Shown: positions 19,403-28,441, numbered from the stretch's first letter. The stretch is 64,000 nt of DNA from Allocoprobacillus sp002160865 (GCF_042850985.1 NZ_AP031415.1:2294001-2358000), one strand, 5' to 3'. Translations and numbers: made by a program. The notes: generated by a model not told the origin, from the sequence alone.

Positions 19403-20362
19403 TCAATTTACCATAGTCGTATTATATGGACATGTCAAGACAACATTTTTTACTGTTTTTCCTGATACTCCAGTAATATTTACTGATTTAATTCTCTGTG
19501 ATATATATGTTGAACCTTTATATCCTGCATAAGCCTTAGATGTACTGTCATAATATGCTGGAGTAAACGTGCTAGTATAAGTAGCAGTTCTATGAGCTGT
19601 TTTTGCACCATTAGCTCCATATTTAAGTGTAGGAACAACAACTGTCACCGTGCATGATGCTTTTGTATAAGAAGCCGAATGAACCCATAATCCACTTGGT
19701 GATTTAAAATAGACAAAAGAGCATGTTTCAGCAGTATTCCAAGTATATGAACTACTTATACTTGTAACAGTTGTTGTACATGATATATCAGATGCAACTG
19801 ATTTAATAAAATCATATGCTGAAATAGCTTTTCCAGCTTTACTTTCACCAGCTACTGTTTTTCCAATTGTTTTTAAAACACTAAACGTTTTTGCTTGAGC
19901 TGAGGTATTAGATTTCAAAGCAGTAACAGCAGTTTTGTATAAATTACTACTTGTCGTGGGAGTTGCAAGCACTCTCATTACATCATATGTTTTTCCTCCA
20001 GTAGTATATTTACTATATACTGTTTTCATTGTTGCACCTTTAACTTTAGCAATACCTCCAACTTGATCTTCACCAATGATTTTTGCCAATTCAGATCCCG
20101 TAACAGTTTGGACACCTAAACTATTCAATTGATTTTCATATTCTTTTACAGAACTGAAATTTTCCTCAACAAATGCTTCATTTTGCAAATCAATAATTGC
20201 ATTGATGTCATCAATTGGTGTGTTTGTTTCATCTCCATTACTATCTAATACAATTTCTTTTTCATCATTAGAAAAAGCTGAAACATTCTGCATTTCTATC
20301 ACCGAGAATAGAAAAGCAGACGCTAATAATGATACTGATATTTTTTTCAAGTTTATATTCAT
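19403..20362 (-). CDS. Secreted protein of unknown function
   Basis: 319 residues with a Sec signal peptide: KK near the N-terminus, hydrophobic ISVSLLASAFLFSVIEMQ, and a likely cut after NVSA near residue 29. No lipobox, LPXTG or membrane anchor is visible, so it is probably released. A polar N-terminal region (30-100) is followed by a Ser/Thr/Tyr-rich part (about 120-319) with alternating short hydrophobic strands, suggesting beta structure. No family was recognised. It is co-directional with the 91-residue zinc-ribbon membrane protein. The SD sequence is weak (AGTAGAAA). It could be a toxin, an adhesin-like or an immunity-associated factor, but nothing in the sequence decides this. Confidence 0.72.
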   Translation of the reverse strand: MNINLKKISVSLLASAFLFSVIEMQNVSAFSNDEKEIVLDSNGDETNTPIDDINAIIDLQNEAFVEENFSSVKEYENQLNSLGVQTVTGSELAKIIGEDQVGGIAKVKGATMKTVYSKYTTGGKTYDVMRVLATPTTSSNLYKTAVTALKSNTSAQAKTFSVLKTIGKTVAGESKAGKAISAYDFIKSVASDISCTTTVTSISSSYTWNTAETCSFVYFKSPSGLWVHSASYTKASCTVTVVVPTLKYGANGAKTAHRTATYTSTFTPAYYDSTSKAYAGYKGSTYISQRIKSVNITGVSGKTVKNVVLTCPYNTTMVN

Positions 20363-20955
20363 TTTCTACTATATTGAAGATTTTTAATCTACAATTTTCC
20401 CTTCTTATTCAAATATTTATATATAGTGCACTACAACATTATTTAATCATAAATCAAGAAAAATATAAATACCATTCATTTAAACTTAATATTCACTTCA
20501 ATAAATTTTAACAATCCTTTATAAAAAATATATGTTGAAAATGAAAAATCAGTTATTTAACAATTCATCTATCTTTTCACAAATATAAACAAATTGAATT
20601 TATATTTTTACTTTTAATAAATACCTATCAACTCATCTCGTGTTTTTTATGAGAACAAGCCTGTTTCTAGAACAAAGGCTGAATCTCCTTCATTTTATGC
20701 GACCTATCCTAGCATCTTGCATTATTTCTTGTTGAATGGATCATTTCATTAATTGTTCTGCCTCTTTATCTTCTTTCAATGAATTTTTGAAATATTCTTG
20801 TATGCTTTTCTTATCCTTTTACTGTACAACAATCACCAATACTACTTTTATATTGTTTTATACACTTTTTGATTATCTTACTTTTTAGCTTTAGGAATCA
20901 CATCTCATTTTTAAATCTCGTTACTACGCGATAGTTTGTGGATTTTAATTGAATA
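20363..20955. other. Non-coding stretch with a degenerate ORF
   Basis: About 590 bases without an intact gene. The part nearest the secreted-protein gene (20363-20640) is very A+T-rich and should contain its promoter. No clear -35/-10 pair was assigned. The part at 20690-20887 reads like broken coding sequence on the minus strand (see the separate entry). Confidence 0.5.
20690..20887 (-). pseudogene. Possible gene remnant
   Basis: On the minus strand one frame reads KKSIQEYFKNSLKEDKEAEQ, a TGA, then IQQEIMQDARIGRIK and another TGA at 20690-20692. Just upstream a second frame reads KIIKKCIKQYKSSIGD and then CCTVKG before a TAA. The composition is protein-like and hydrophilic, unlike the surrounding A+T-rich spacer. 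This suggests the end of a decayed gene with a frameshift and in-frame stops. No family was recognised and chance cannot be excluded. Confidence 0.3.
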
Positions 20956-20983
20956 CAAAAAGAATAACCCCAAAGGTTATTCT
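20956..20983 (-). terminator. Intrinsic terminator of murF-ddl
   Basis: Minus strand: AGAATAACC/GGTTATTCT with a 5-base loop, followed by TTTTTG. It overlaps the end of ddl. Confidence 0.88.
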
Positions 20984-22019
20984 ATCGATCAAAAGCTAAA
21001 TCAATAAGACGATCAATTAAATCACTATAAGGGATGCCTAAATCAGCTATTAACTGAGGATACATCGAAATCTTTGTGAATCCGGGCATCGTATTAATTT
21101 CATTAAGATAAATCTGATTTGTTTTCTTATCCAAGAAAAAATCCACACGAGAAAGCCCATGTCCATCAACAGCTTTGAAAACTTTTAATGCATATTCTCG
21201 AATTTTTTCTTGAATGTTAGCATCAACTAATGCAGGAATACATGTTTTGCTTTCTTCATCTTCATACTTTGATTCAAAAGTATAAAACTCTCCATGAGGC
21301 ATAATTTGACCAACACGAGAAACAATAGGATCATCATTACCTAATACTGCTGTTTCCAATTCAATACAATCAATACATTCTTCAACAACAATATGGCTAT
21401 CATACTGTCCTGCCTGATGTAAGATATCTAAGAATTGTTCTTTTTGGTCCACACGATAACATCCTACACTGGAACCAGAACGACTTGCTTTCACAAAACA
21501 AGGAAATCCTAATTTATCTTCAACCCAATTTAAAATATCTTTATGTTCTTGAAATTGATGATCCACAACGACATATTGTCCATCATATCTTTTTTTAATA
21601 TATAAAGATTTCACTTGTGGAATACCCACTGTTTCCAAAATTTTCTTTGTATAAATTTTATCCATCGCTACACTAGAAGCGAAAGTTCTACATCCCACAT
21701 AAGGAACATTAACGAGTTCAAATAATCCTTGAATTGTTCCATCTTCACCATATTGACCATGAAGCACAGGGAAAATCACATCCTGCTTCTTTAATAAGTT
21801 ATATATATCTGTTATTTCTTGGGCGTTATCTAACCATGAATCTAAAGACAAATCTTCTTGTGTATCATCTAGTAAATACCATTGTCCATCACGATCAATA
21901 CCTACTAATGTTAATACATAGCGTTCTTTATGAAGATTTTTTAAAACTGAGGTACAAGACATTCTAGAAATGGAATGTTCCGTAGATTGTCCCCCACAAA
22001 TAATCATTAATTTTTTCAT
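20982..22019 (-). CDS. ddl: D-alanine--D-alanine ligase
   Basis: 345 residues, an ATP-grasp enzyme making the D-Ala-D-Ala dipeptide for peptidoglycan. The N-terminus KKLMIICGGQSTEHSISRMS, the middle PVLHGQYGEDGTIQGLFEL, the ATP-grasp VKASRSGSSVG and the metal-binding YLNEINTMPGFT are diagnostic. The ATG overlaps the murF stop (ATGA), so the products for the next step (MurF uses the dipeptide) are translated together. The enzyme is intact. Confidence 0.95.
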   Translation of the reverse strand: MKKLMIICGGQSTEHSISRMSCTSVLKNLHKERYVLTLVGIDRDGQWYLLDDTQEDLSLDSWLDNAQEITDIYNLLKKQDVIFPVLHGQYGEDGTIQGLFELVNVPYVGCRTFASSVAMDKIYTKKILETVGIPQVKSLYIKKRYDGQYVVVDHQFQEHKDILNWVEDKLGFPCFVKASRSGSSVGCYRVDQKEQFLDILHQAGQYDSHIVVEECIDCIELETAVLGNDDPIVSRVGQIMPHGEFYTFESKYEDEESKTCIPALVDANIQEKIREYALKVFKAVDGHGLSRVDFFLDKKTNQIYLNEINTMPGFTKISMYPQLIADLGIPYSDLIDRLIDLAFDR

Positions 22020-23368
22020 TTTTTATATATCTCCTTTAAATATTCCACAATTTCATGAAGATGCATTCCATGAGATCCTTTCACTAAAATCACATCATTT
22101 TTTTGAATCATCTGTTCAAGCTTTTGCTTTAATTGTTGATTATTTTCAAAATGATAGGCTTCCATGCCTTTTTCCTTTGCCTTTAACATAATATGCCTAC
22201 TTGCCTGACCTACCGTCAATAAGACATCAATATGTTTTTGTGCAACATAATCTCCTACTTCTTCATGAAATACCTGTTCATATTCTCCTAATTCCAGCAT
22301 ATCTGCCAGAACAGCTATTTTTCTTTCAGGATATTGAGCCAATACATCAAGACTTGATTTCATAGAATCAAGATTGGCATTATACGTTCCATCAATGACT
22401 TTCATTCCTTGATTGAGTTCAATAATATCCATACGGTTCTTTGTCAATTCAAAACGATCAATACCTGCGATACACTTTTCAATAGGAATATCTAAAGATA
22501 ATCCCACAGCGATAGCTATAAGAGCATTCACAACAAAATGTTCCCCTGAAACAGGCACATGCACATGATAAGTTTTACCTTGATAATCTAAATCAAAATA
22601 AGATTCCTCCAGCAATAATTGAAGATGATGAGCTTTAAGCTGACAATCATCATTGTATCCCACACGAACAACATCACAAGAATCACATGCTACAGTATGC
22701 AATAAATCATTGTTATCATTAATAATCAAAGTCCCATCATTTGATAACCCATCAACAATTTCCATCTTTGCTTTTAAAATATTTTCACGTGAACCTAACT
22801 CTCCAATATGAGCTGTTCCCACATTGGTAATACAAGCAATATCAGGTTTGGCAATATGCGTTAAATGACGAATCTCACCTAAGTGATTCATTCCCATTTC
22901 TAGTACCATCACGTCTTCATTTTGATATCTTAAAATCGTCAATGGTAATCCAATATGATTGTTATAGTTTCCTAAAGTTTTTAATGTTTTATATTGTGTA
23001 GATACAACTGCATAGATCATATCTTTTGTACTTGTTTTTCCTACACTTCCTGTAATTCCTACAACTTTCACATCTCGATGTTCTCTTAAATAAGCTGCCA
23101 TATCTGTTAAAGCCTGTAAAGTATCTTTAACCAGAATCACATTATGTGTATCGTCCTCAATAGGATGAGCTGTCATCACAGCACTCGCCCCTGCTTCAAA
23201 AGCCTGTTTAATAAACTGATGTCCATCATTTTTTTCACCAACAAGTGGTATATACATATCTCCTTGATGAATCTGTCTTGTATCTTGTGTAAATCCTCTC
23301 ACATCATCATTCATATTTCCACATAATAATGTTCCACCTGTTGCTTCAACAATCTCTTTTATCAACAT
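22016..23368 (-). CDS. murF: UDP-N-acetylmuramoyl-tripeptide--D-alanyl-D-alanine ligase
   Basis: 450 residues. It adds D-Ala-D-Ala to UDP-MurNAc-tripeptide in the cytoplasm. The P-loop GITGSVGKTSTKD lies near residue 108, NNHIGLPLTIL and LEMGMNHLGEI form the Mur ligase core, and DGTYNANLDSMKSSL is the MurF-typical motif of the C-terminal half. It is first in the murF-ddl pair. An extended -10 (TGCTATAAT, -10 at 23398-23403) lies about 30 bases upstream, with a GAGG-type RBS. Confidence 0.95.
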   Translation of the reverse strand: MLIKEIVEATGGTLLCGNMNDDVRGFTQDTRQIHQGDMYIPLVGEKNDGHQFIKQAFEAGASAVMTAHPIEDDTHNVILVKDTLQALTDMAAYLREHRDVKVVGITGSVGKTSTKDMIYAVVSTQYKTLKTLGNYNNHIGLPLTILRYQNEDVMVLEMGMNHLGEIRHLTHIAKPDIACITNVGTAHIGELGSRENILKAKMEIVDGLSNDGTLIINDNNDLLHTVACDSCDVVRVGYNDDCQLKAHHLQLLLEESYFDLDYQGKTYHVHVPVSGEHFVVNALIAIAVGLSLDIPIEKCIAGIDRFELTKNRMDIIELNQGMKVIDGTYNANLDSMKSSLDVLAQYPERKIAVLADMLELGEYEQVFHEEVGDYVAQKHIDVLLTVGQASRHIMLKAKEKGMEAYHFENNQQLKQKLEQMIQKNDVILVKGSHGMHLHEIVEYLKEIYKK

Positions 23369-23397
23369 AATTTTACCTCATTTTTAATATATGCACT

Positions 23398-23406
23398 ATT
23401 ATAGCA
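23398..23406 (-). promoter_or_regulatory. Extended -10 promoter of murF-ddl
   Basis: Minus strand TGCTATAAT matches the TGnTATAAT extended -10. No good -35 is seen at the standard distance. It lies in the gap between the upstream terminator and murF. Confidence 0.5.
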
Positions 23407-23445
23407 CCTGTTTACAAGGAATGCTATGATTTGAGTATCTTTAAA

Positions 23446-23480
23446 TAAAAAAATAGCTACACTTGTAACTATTTTTTTAA
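23446..23480 (-). terminator. Intrinsic terminator of the zinc-ribbon/propeller unit
   Basis: Minus strand AAATAGTTAC/GTAGCTATTT with a short loop and one wobble pair is followed by a T-run. It overlaps the end of the 111-residue gene. Confidence 0.75.
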
Positions 23481-23804
23481 ATACTCTGATTCTAAAATAT
23501 CTTTATGATGAGATTGATAATAAGGCATGGACATTTTTGTTTCATCAGATAAATATTCATTATAATCAATCATCCCATTAAAAATACGATAAAACTGATA
23601 AACATACATAATGCCTCCACAGCTTATAATACGTTGTCGAAAAGACTGTATAATCTTTTCATAAGAAAGTGATGTATCAACATACAAGAAGATTTTAGGT
23701 CCAACTCTTTTGACAACTTCAATCGTCTTAATGGCTTCAATAGGTTCATGAGATAGCCATTCTAAAATACGCTGATATCTTGCTGAAACAAGAACGACAA
23801 TCAT
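23469..23804 (-). CDS. Conserved-looking cytoplasmic protein, unknown function
   Basis: 111 residues, no family recognised. There is no signal peptide or membrane segment, and mixed alpha/beta character is suggested (VVLVSARYQRIL, PKIFLYVDTS, IISCGGIMYVYQFYRIF). The ATG shares one base with the stop of the preceding zinc-ribbon gene (TAATG), with AAGGAGATT as RBS, so expression is tightly coupled. It ends in the terminator of the unit. It might be a cytoplasmic partner of the membrane protein upstream. Confidence 0.65.
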   Translation of the reverse strand: MIVVLVSARYQRILEWLSHEPIEAIKTIEVVKRVGPKIFLYVDTSLSYEKIIQSFRQRIISCGGIMYVYQFYRIFNGMIDYNEYLSDETKMSMPYYQSHHKDILESEYLKK

Positions 23805-25057
23805 TAAATATAATCTCCTTGTCCATCAAAAAATAATCTTTGTTGCTGTGTTCCATCAAAATCCATCACAACAGCATAGCTATCCTGTGTATATAAGGAC
23901 ACACTCGTTTCAACAATCAGCTTATCTCCAACAATATATCCTATTTCTACCAGCCCATTATAAATTGTTTTTTCTTCTTGCGTTTTCAAGTCATATCTTT
24001 CCACACTACCATCCATTGACTGATAGAATAGATATTGATCATTCATATTAATAAAAGATGCAACAAGTTCTTTAATCACTGATACTTTTTGACTCTCGAT
24101 ATCAAAAGCACAGATACCTTCAGTCGATAGATAATAAAGTTTTCCTTGTGAATAAATGACATTATCAAATGTTCCACTTAACAGCTTTTCATCATTCTTT
24201 CCATCTTTACGTATACGATATATACCATCTTTAGATAAATAATAAATCATATCATCTACAACATTAATACAATAGGTTGGTCGATCATTTAGTTTTGTTT
24301 CTTTTTTGCTTTCTAAATTATAAACATAAAGAGATTCCTGATCTTCATCTAACTGATAATATAATTGCTGATTATCCAAATAAGGATAATAAACAGCTTT
24401 AGAAAGAATAGTTTTTTGATTTTGACCATCTGTTGACATTTCACAAAAATGATTATTTGTATCTGTATAATAAATGGTATCATTATGCACAATCAGATTC
24501 TCACATTTTTTAGACAACAATGTTTTTTGTTGATTCAAATTTTGATCCATTAATATAAGATTTCCCTGTAAATCACATAAATAAAGATTTTTTCCATCAA
24601 AATATGCCTGACCATTTTGATTTTGATTACCTGTCAAACTGGATTGATCTGTTTGACCTGAAATTGTCATTTCTTGACGTGGTAATGTTGTTTTTGATGT
24701 TTCTGGTGTTAAAGAAGGTCCATGTTCAATATATTCATAAGACAATACTGATAAAATTACAAGGACAATGACACTTACCAAAACAACAACTTTATTCACC
24801 TTTTGATTGACTGGTATATCTTTAAATGTCTTTTGATGTTCATGATGATTATCATTTCCATCATGAAATAAAGGTTCATAATAACCTCCAATATCATCTT
24901 GAGATGCTTTATGAAGCATTTTTCCACATGTTGGACAATAAAGATCATCATCTTGAATCAGATGATGACAATAAGGACAGTGCTTCATTGGATATCCACA
25001 ATGTGGACAATAGTTCATATCTTCATTGACTTCATTTTGACATCTTGGACAAAACAT
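23804..25057 (-). CDS. Membrane-anchored protein: double zinc ribbon plus DUF5050-like beta-propeller
   Basis: 417 residues. Two zinc ribbons open the protein (CPRCQ..CPHCG at residues 3-21 and CPYCHH..CPTCG at ~28-46). One membrane helix follows (about 88-107, VNKVVVLVSVIVLVILSVLSYEY). The outer part, from about 140, is a series of repeats of the type YFDGKNLYLCDLQGNLILM, YYLSKDGIYRIRKDGK and LYYLSTEGICAFDIES. These fit the DUF5050/TolB-like propeller seen in many Firmicute surface proteins. The topology puts the zinc ribbons inside and the propeller outside. Function is unknown. It is followed by the 111-residue gene with a one-base overlap. Confidence 0.78.
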   Translation of the reverse strand: MFCPRCQNEVNEDMNYCPHCGYPMKHCPYCHHLIQDDDLYCPTCGKMLHKASQDDIGGYYEPLFHDGNDNHHEHQKTFKDIPVNQKVNKVVVLVSVIVLVILSVLSYEYIEHGPSLTPETSKTTLPRQEMTISGQTDQSSLTGNQNQNGQAYFDGKNLYLCDLQGNLILMDQNLNQQKTLLSKKCENLIVHNDTIYYTDTNNHFCEMSTDGQNQKTILSKAVYYPYLDNQQLYYQLDEDQESLYVYNLESKKETKLNDRPTYCINVVDDMIYYLSKDGIYRIRKDGKNDEKLLSGTFDNVIYSQGKLYYLSTEGICAFDIESQKVSVIKELVASFINMNDQYLFYQSMDGSVERYDLKTQEEKTIYNGLVEIGYIVGDKLIVETSVSLYTQDSYAVVMDFDGTQQQRLFFDGQGDYI

Positions 25058-25075
25058 ATCTTCATCTCCCTCATC

Positions 25076-25348
25076 CTATTGATGTGGATTTTCCTGTTCA
25101 TCAACAACTTTATAATCCACATCAATAACATCCTCATTTTGTTTGGAATCTTCCTCATAAATTGATTCATAATAACTGCGATCATCTTCTTCATATGTCT
25201 GATGACGACGATGTGAAGAAAACAATTTTCTAATCAACCAGATGACAACAATCACACCAATAACAGCCATGAGTATTGGTAAAAATAATCTTAATGCTAA
25301 CATCAATAATACCAAAACACATAACAAATAGATAAAATTATATCCCAT
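25076..25348 (-). CDS. Small membrane protein, unknown function
   Basis: About 90 residues. The start at 25348 is chosen because AAGGAG lies six bases upstream. A longer reading to 25429 would overlap the Xre gene. The N-terminal half is two adjoining membrane helices (YNFIYLLCVLVLLMLAL and LFLPILMAVIGVIVVIWLI). The C-terminal half is acidic and Tyr/Glu/Asp-rich, with a basic patch SSHRRH just after the membrane. It lies 18 bases upstream of the zinc-ribbon/propeller gene, in one unit. No family was recognised. Confidence 0.65.
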   Translation of the reverse strand: MGYNFIYLLCVLVLLMLALRLFLPILMAVIGVIVVIWLIRKLFSSHRRHQTYEEDDRSYYESIYEEDSKQNEDVIDVDYKVVDEQENPHQ

Positions 25349-25391
25349 AACATTTCTCCTTTTGCGATATAGTCTATATGATAAATATAAA

Positions 25392-25628
25392 CTATAAATG
25401 AACTGTTTCTTCATCTTCGTGCCAGACAAATAAATAATAAACTGGCACTTTTAATCCTAAGGCAAACTTTTCAACAACCTTCAACGACACATTACGACGT
25501 CCTCTTTCGACATCGGATACATAGTTTTTAGATAATTGACAACGAAACCCTAATTCTTCCTGCGAAACATTTTGCATCAAACGTAATTCTTTAATTCTTC
25601 TGCCAAATCGTACATTAATATTTTCCAT
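25392..25628 (-). CDS. Small Xre-family (Cro/C1) HTH regulator
   Basis: 78 residues, mostly a single HTH_3 domain (residues 8-64: FGRRIKELRLMQNVSQEELG, LSKNYVSDVERGRRNVSL). The ATG follows the whiA stop by two bases, so it is translated with whiA. In Bacillus the corresponding position after whiA is occupied by crh, an HPr-like gene; here it is a DNA-binding protein. Its target is unknown. Confidence 0.85.
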   Translation of the reverse strand: MENINVRFGRRIKELRLMQNVSQEELGFRCQLSKNYVSDVERGRRNVSLKVVEKFALGLKVPVYYLFVWHEDEETVHL

Positions 25629-25630
25629 AA

Positions 25631-26578
25631 CTATCCGTTCTCCATTTGACGTATTTTTTGTGCTTCTTCTTTGATCTTTTTAAAACGATGATGCAAACCA
25701 GATTTACTAATGGTCTGTCCGGTTTTTTGAACATAGGCGTCTGCCAGTTCGTTTAATGTTAATTCTGGATTATCTAAACGCAGCAATGCCACTGTACGTG
25801 TTTTATCATCTAAAATTTCTATTCCTACCTTATCAATAATATAGGCAATATCTTCAATCTGCGAAGTTGACGCACTCATTGCTTTCACTTCATTAGCTAT
25901 ATCACAATTATTCCATCGATTCACTGTATTAGCCATCGAACGATCAATACGTGTCATTTCAAAATTCATAACCGATTGAGAAGCCCCAATTGCTCTTAAA
26001 AAATCACCAATCTTTTCAGCAGATTTTAAATACACAACATATTTATTACGTCTTTTAATCATTTTTGCATTCAAATCATAATGATTCATTAATTCCATAA
26101 TAAATGAAGCATATTCAGGTTCATTGACACTCATTTCTAGATGATAATTTGATGTATCAGGATTATTAACACTTCCACAAGATAAGAAAACCCCTGCCAG
26201 ATAGGCTCTTTTTTTCGTATCTGTTTCTAAAAAACGAATATCTGGAAAACTTTGAATCCCAATTCCTTCCATAAGATGTAGATCTTCTAATATCTCTCTG
26301 GCTTTGGATACTTTGAGTATATAGATATTATTTTTCTTTAATTTCATCTTTCTGGAAACTCTAAATTCAATATGGGGCTGATATAAATCTTTTAAGAACT
26401 TATGTAATTTAGAAGCAATTTTCGCATTCTCTGTTCTTAAAGTTAATGATAATCCCGACTGATTTAAAGACAATGTGCCAATGATTTTAATCATCGCACA
26501 TAAAATAGCTTTTTCACATTCTTGATCAAAATCATTGAAAACAATCTCCTCTTTGACGATTCTTGAAAAAGAAATCAT
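25631..26578 (-). CDS. whiA: DNA-binding protein WhiA
   Basis: 315 residues, standard for WhiA. The N-terminal part is a degenerate LAGLIDADG homing-endonuclease fold (about 1-200, with AYLAGVFLSCGSVNNPDTSNYHLEM). The C-terminal HTH includes LTLNELADAYVQKTGQTISKSGLHHR-type residues. In Firmicutes WhiA affects cell division and chromosome segregation. It lies 12 bases after rapZ. The usual intervening gene yvcK (glmR) is absent. Confidence 0.95.
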   Translation of the reverse strand: MISFSRIVKEEIVFNDFDQECEKAILCAMIKIIGTLSLNQSGLSLTLRTENAKIASKLHKFLKDLYQPHIEFRVSRKMKLKKNNIYILKVSKAREILEDLHLMEGIGIQSFPDIRFLETDTKKRAYLAGVFLSCGSVNNPDTSNYHLEMSVNEPEYASFIMELMNHYDLNAKMIKRRNKYVVYLKSAEKIGDFLRAIGASQSVMNFEMTRIDRSMANTVNRWNNCDIANEVKAMSASTSQIEDIAYIIDKVGIEILDDKTRTVALLRLDNPELTLNELADAYVQKTGQTISKSGLHHRFKKIKEEAQKIRQMENG

Positions 26579-26590
26579 CTTAAAACCTCC

Positions 26591-27445
26591 TTAATGATCA
26601 GCATCACGATGCCATTTATAAACTTGATAATATTGAGAATAATGTTCAGCAAAATAATTTGTAAGCGTCACTGAGCGATGTTGTCCCCCAGTACATCCAA
26701 TCCCAATAATCATCTGCATTTTACCTTCTTCTTCATATTTTTCAAGTAAATAATCATAGTATTCAATCGTTCTACGAACAAATTCCTGTGTTTCACTTTG
26801 TGACATCACATAATCATAAACTTCTTTATCATTACCTGTTAATTTTCTTAAACTTTCAATATAGAAAGGATTTGGCAAAAAACGAACATCTAACAATAAA
26901 TCTGCATCTCTTGGAATACCATGTTTATAACCAAAGGAAATAAAAGAAACTCTAAAAACATCTCGATTTCCTTTATGAAAATAACTTTCCAGTTTATCTT
27001 GTAATTTTGTTGATTTCAATAATGTTGTATCAATCACAATATTTGCTAATTGACTAATAGGATCAGCCATTTCTCTTTCAAATTCAATCGCTTCAACTAA
27101 CGAAGAAGCCACATTACTAATCATTAATGGGTGAGAACGTCTTGTTTGTTTATAACGTGAAAGCAAGACTTTATCATCACAATCCAGAAAAATAACCGTT
27201 AAATCCACCCAATCCATATTAGACAAAATACGCACAGCTAAAATTGCATCACCTAAAGATACTGCCATAGCCACTTTAGAATATTTCGTTGAAGTACGCA
27301 TCAAATCTCCAAACTCCTTTAATAAAGGAATCGGATAATTATCAATACAACGATATTCCATATTCTCAAAAATAGCCATCGCCTGTGTCTTTCCAGCACC
27401 TGACATTCCTGTAACCACAACAACTTCAATTTTATTCATACTCAC
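26591..27445 (-). CDS. rapZ: RapZ/YvcJ-family nucleotide-binding protein
   Basis: 284 residues. P-loop GMSGAGKTQA near residue 14 and the C-terminal GCTGGQHRSVT motif are family signatures. YvcJ binds and hydrolyses ATP/GTP; in proteobacteria RapZ is an RNA adaptor controlling glmS. Two starts are possible: GTG at 27445 or ATG at 27439, both behind AAAGGAGAGGG. It heads the unit rapZ-whiA-xre and is separated from trxB by a terminator. Confidence 0.93.
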   Translation of the reverse strand: MSMNKIEVVVVTGMSGAGKTQAMAIFENMEYRCIDNYPIPLLKEFGDLMRTSTKYSKVAMAVSLGDAILAVRILSNMDWVDLTVIFLDCDDKVLLSRYKQTRRSHPLMISNVASSLVEAIEFEREMADPISQLANIVIDTTLLKSTKLQDKLESYFHKGNRDVFRVSFISFGYKHGIPRDADLLLDVRFLPNPFYIESLRKLTGNDKEVYDYVMSQSETQEFVRRTIEYYDYLLEKYEEEGKMQMIIGIGCTGGQHRSVTLTNYFAEHYSQYYQVYKWHRDADH

Positions 27446-27501
27446 TCACCCTCTCCTTTTATAATATATCAAAAATCACATTATAAGTGTACTCTTTTCA
27501 T

Positions 27502-27533
27502 AAAAAAAGAGAAAAGAAATCTCCTTTCCCTTT
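27502..27533 (-). terminator. Terminator of the HAD-trxB unit
   Basis: Minus strand AAAGGGAAAGG pairs with CTTTTCTCTTT (two wobble pairs, 6-base loop), followed by further Ts. It lies just after trxB. Confidence 0.65.
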
Positions 27534-27538
27534 GACAA

Positions 27539-28441
27539 TTATTTTAATAATGAAGCAATGTATTGTCCGGCAACAGCTCCATCATTTGCAGCAGTAACAA
27601 CTTGACGCAATGATTTGTCAGTCACATCGCCACCCGCAAAAATACCAGCAACTTTTGTTTCTTGATTTTCATCAACTTCAATATAACCTTTTTCATTGAC
27701 AATACCTAAATCCTTCACAAATTCTGTAATAGGATCCAAACCAATAAATGGGAAAATACCTTGTGCTTCAATCGTAGACAATTCTCCTGTATGTGAATCT
27801 TCAACAACCAATCCAGCGACCTTTTGATTGTCCACAACAATCTCATGAGGTTTCTTTAAATAATGCATTTCAATATTTTCTTTTGTTTGTAATTTATTAA
27901 CCAAGTATTGATCAGCACGTAAAACATCACGACGAACAATAATATGAACACGACTGACAATATCACTGAGATAAATGGCTTCTTCAATAGCACTATTACC
28001 TCCACCCACAACACATACATCCTTATTCTTAAAGAATGGTCCATCACAGACAGCACAATATGAAACACCTCTCCCACTCATTTCTTCTTCATGAGGGATT
28101 CCCATATGGCGTTCTTTCGTTCCTGTCGCAATGAAAACATAACGTGCTTCATATGTTTTTTCTCCGACATAAACAACTTGATGATCTTCATAGTGTTCAA
28201 TCTGTGTCACTTCACCATATTCATACTTTGCACCAAAAGAAAGACATTGTTCATACATTGCATAAGCTAGTTGTGGTCCTTTTGTAATTAAACCCGGATA
28301 GTTTTCTATTTCAGCTGTTAAATTCATCTTTCCACCGGGTGCCCCACCATCTAAAACAAGCACACTCGCTCCAGCACGAGATGCATATAAAGCCGCTGTT
28401 AAACCGGCTGGTCCAGCTCCTACAACAATTAAATCAATCAT
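27539..28441 (-). CDS. trxB: Thioredoxin reductase (NADPH)
   Basis: 300 residues. FAD motif VGAGPAGLTAALYASRAG at the N-terminus, redox-active CAVC (about residues 133-136, in VSYCAVCDGPFF), NADPH motif VVGGGNSAIEEA and the C-terminal FAD motif GIFAGGDVTDKSLRQ. It transfers electrons from NADPH to thioredoxin. The ATG overlaps the stop of the upstream HAD gene by four bases. It lies upstream of rapZ-whiA, as in many Firmicutes. Confidence 0.95.
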   Translation of the reverse strand: MIDLIVVGAGPAGLTAALYASRAGASVLVLDGGAPGGKMNLTAEIENYPGLITKGPQLAYAMYEQCLSFGAKYEYGEVTQIEHYEDHQVVYVGEKTYEARYVFIATGTKERHMGIPHEEEMSGRGVSYCAVCDGPFFKNKDVCVVGGGNSAIEEAIYLSDIVSRVHIIVRRDVLRADQYLVNKLQTKENIEMHYLKKPHEIVVDNQKVAGLVVEDSHTGELSTIEAQGIFPFIGLDPITEFVKDLGIVNEKGYIEVDENQETKVAGIFAGGDVTDKSLRQVVTAANDGAVAGQYIASLLK

